A stretch of 64,000 bases of DNA from Larix kaempferi (lineage: Eukaryota > Streptophyta > Pinopsida > Pinales > Pinaceae): contig BSBM01000827.1 in the NCBI GenBank assembly GCA_027924585.1, forward strand, positions 682,001 through 746,000, given 5' to 3'. Positions 62,717 through 64,000 of the stretch are shown in pieces (the first letter of the stretch is position 1; every line of letters starts with the position of its first letter). The notes beneath the pieces were generated by a model, which made no database searches, was not told the origin of the DNA, and saw only the letters and a program-made list of their open reading frames with translations. Position numbers and translations under genes: made by a program.

Positions 62717-63859
62717 GGTCAAGGAGGAGGACGGGGTCGCGGACCTGTGCAATGTTATAATTGCGTAGTATTGGGAAACTATCATAGAGATTGCCTACAG
62801 TTGCAAGCACAGTGTAGATATTGTATCACTATTGATCACACTGTTGAGAAATATCCATAGTTGATTGCGAGATGGAAAGCAGGAAATGTCCCATAGTTAT
62901 AGAATCAAAACTAGTTGCAGAACTAGTTTCAGAATCAAAACCAATTGCCGAATCAGAATCAGCTGTAGAGCCAGAATCAATGTCAGAATCAGAACACAAA
63001 TCAAAATGTGAATCAACCTGTGAATCCACCATCGAACCAGAATTAGGGACCAACTGTCGCAACGATTTTAGCAGAACCGAGGAAGCAGGATGTTGACGTT
63101 GCTGTTATCACTCGCAGAGGTGTTATGACAGGAGAAAATGGTCTGCATCCACTCATTCGGATGGCTGGAAAGAAGAAGGTGCAGTTTGATATTGATGCTG
63201 AGTGTGACACATTCTTTGAATCACGTGATGCGATAGGAAGAAATCTTGGTAAGTCAATTACTTATGACATGCCCGCTGCTTTTGACTCAACTTCGGGAGT
63301 AGGACCATCGCGACAGTATGGTACTTTGCAGAACTTTTTTGAAAGTTGCTTGTCGCTGACAAGAGATTCCGATGCTCTTGCCGATATTGAGATTCTGTTT
63401 CGTTGACCTTCCAAGGGACAGAAAGAGTCCATAGTGAACTCTTTACAGAGGAAGAAGACAGGGAAAGAGATGCGCATGGATATCCAGATTGGGGACTACG
63501 AGGTAGATTCAGTCATTTTGGATCTAGGCTCAGATCTCAATATTATAACAAAGCATACATGGAAAAATATGGTGCGCCCAATGCTAAGCTGGTCTCTCGT
63601 GCAGCTGCGAATGGATAATTAGGCCAAAGTAACATCGATTGGGATAATTTCGTGCCTTGTTGTGGAAATTGAGGGGATGAAAACCTATGTTGATTTTGAT
63701 GTTATTGAAGTTTTCAATGGTAAAGGCTCCTATCCCGCATTGCTGGGGATTGGATGGGCCAATGACAGTATGGCAGTAATTAATTTCAAGAAGCGGGTGA
63801 TGACCTTTGAAAATCAATACCTCAGAGTCATAGCTCCATTGGATCCGATTGAAGGGTGA
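62717..63859 (+). pseudogene. End of Gag and protease of E
   Basis: The E frame resumes with GQGGGRGRG and a fourth knuckle CYNCVVLGNYHRDC (62753-62794), then a partial CRYCITIDH. A Gln/Asn-rich hexanucleotide repeat with stops follows (62900-63060). The linker MTGENGLHPLIRMAGKKKVQ leads to the protease: IQIGDYEVDSVILDLGSDLN (about 63496), then YPALLGIGWANDSMAVINFK and ENQYLRVIAPLDPIEG, matching C closely. A TAA at 63617-63619 and a TGA at 63857-63859 interrupt it. Sequence to 64000 continues into pol linker. Confidence 0.88.
62900..63060 (+). repeat. Hexanucleotide-type repeat in E gag
   Basis: Degenerate AGAATC/AGAACC units run in a frame that encodes Gln and Asn, with CAG changed to TAG at several places. 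Confidence 0.7.
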
Positions 63860-64000
63860 AGGTATGTTGAAACAGTAAAGGATGAAGTTATAAGAGGATG
63901 GGATCACGCATATAACATTTCAGAAGACTACATCCATCCAAATAATGACGGTGAACTCGGTTGGCGCATCTCTAGCTCCGCGTCTTTCGACTCTGATGAT

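Larger units (their letters stand above)
40866..64000 (+). mobile_element. Ty3/gypsy element E, split by B and F and open at the window end
   Basis: Plus-strand parts are: LTR (about 40866-41693), primer site, pre-gag ORF (41697-42214), [B at 42246-49907], gag (50102-51507), [F at 51508-62711], end of gag and protease (62717-63859). Exact target duplications of B (GATAC) and F (GCTTT), and the restored gag reading frame across F, prove the two are insertions in E. E is a distant relative of C. RT and later domains should lie right of the window. Confidence 0.9.

Overview
This window is repeat-filled plant nuclear DNA. I found no host gene, tRNA, rRNA or CRISPR array. Essentially every stretch belongs to an LTR retrotransposon or a LINE, many with tRNA-iMet-type primer sites, and the elements are nested inside each other. 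This suggests a land plant with a large genome, possibly a gymnosperm, but the species cannot be fixed from the sequence.

Layout. (1) 1-15618: two copies of one gag/protease-only family ('A'), tail to tail. A1 is on + and is cut by the window start; A2 is on - at 7100-15618 with both LTRs. Both lack reverse transcriptase, carry an in-frame UAG between gag and the protease-like domain, and have tandem arrays in the 3' region. (2) 15619-18225: the 5' part of an old copia-like copy ('B-prime'), truncated where it meets A2. (3) 18425-36957: a large Ty3/gypsy element on - ('C', 1.5-kb LTRs, near-matching target duplication) with an ORF before gag, gag with several zinc knuckles, PR-RT-RH-IN, and a long extra 3' ORF. 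A decayed Ty1/copia element on + ('D', 29995-35063) sits inside its pre-gag ORF. (4) 37038-39075: a 5'-truncated LINE on -. (5) 39164-~40865: an LTR and pre-gag ORF of a gypsy relative of C on + ('G'). (6) ~40866-64000: a further gypsy element on + ('E'), open at the right edge and split by two younger insertions. The first is 'B' (42246-49907, -), with 603-bp LTRs that read identical and a GATAC target duplication. The second is 'F' (51508-62711, -), a tandem array LTR-I-LTR-I-LTR-I-LTR-I-LTR flanked by a GCTTT duplication.

How the parts relate. C, D and E descend from autonomous elements but are broken by stops and frameshifts. A, B and F lack a usable polymerase and would depend on proteins supplied in trans. 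B looks youngest. The most notable structures are the F array, whose LTR and internal subtypes alternate a-b-a-b-a; the conserved pre-gag ORF seen in C, G and E; the long coiled-coil ORF of C that ends at the polypurine tract; and the arrays of 23, 38, 66, 87 and 99 bp carried by B.
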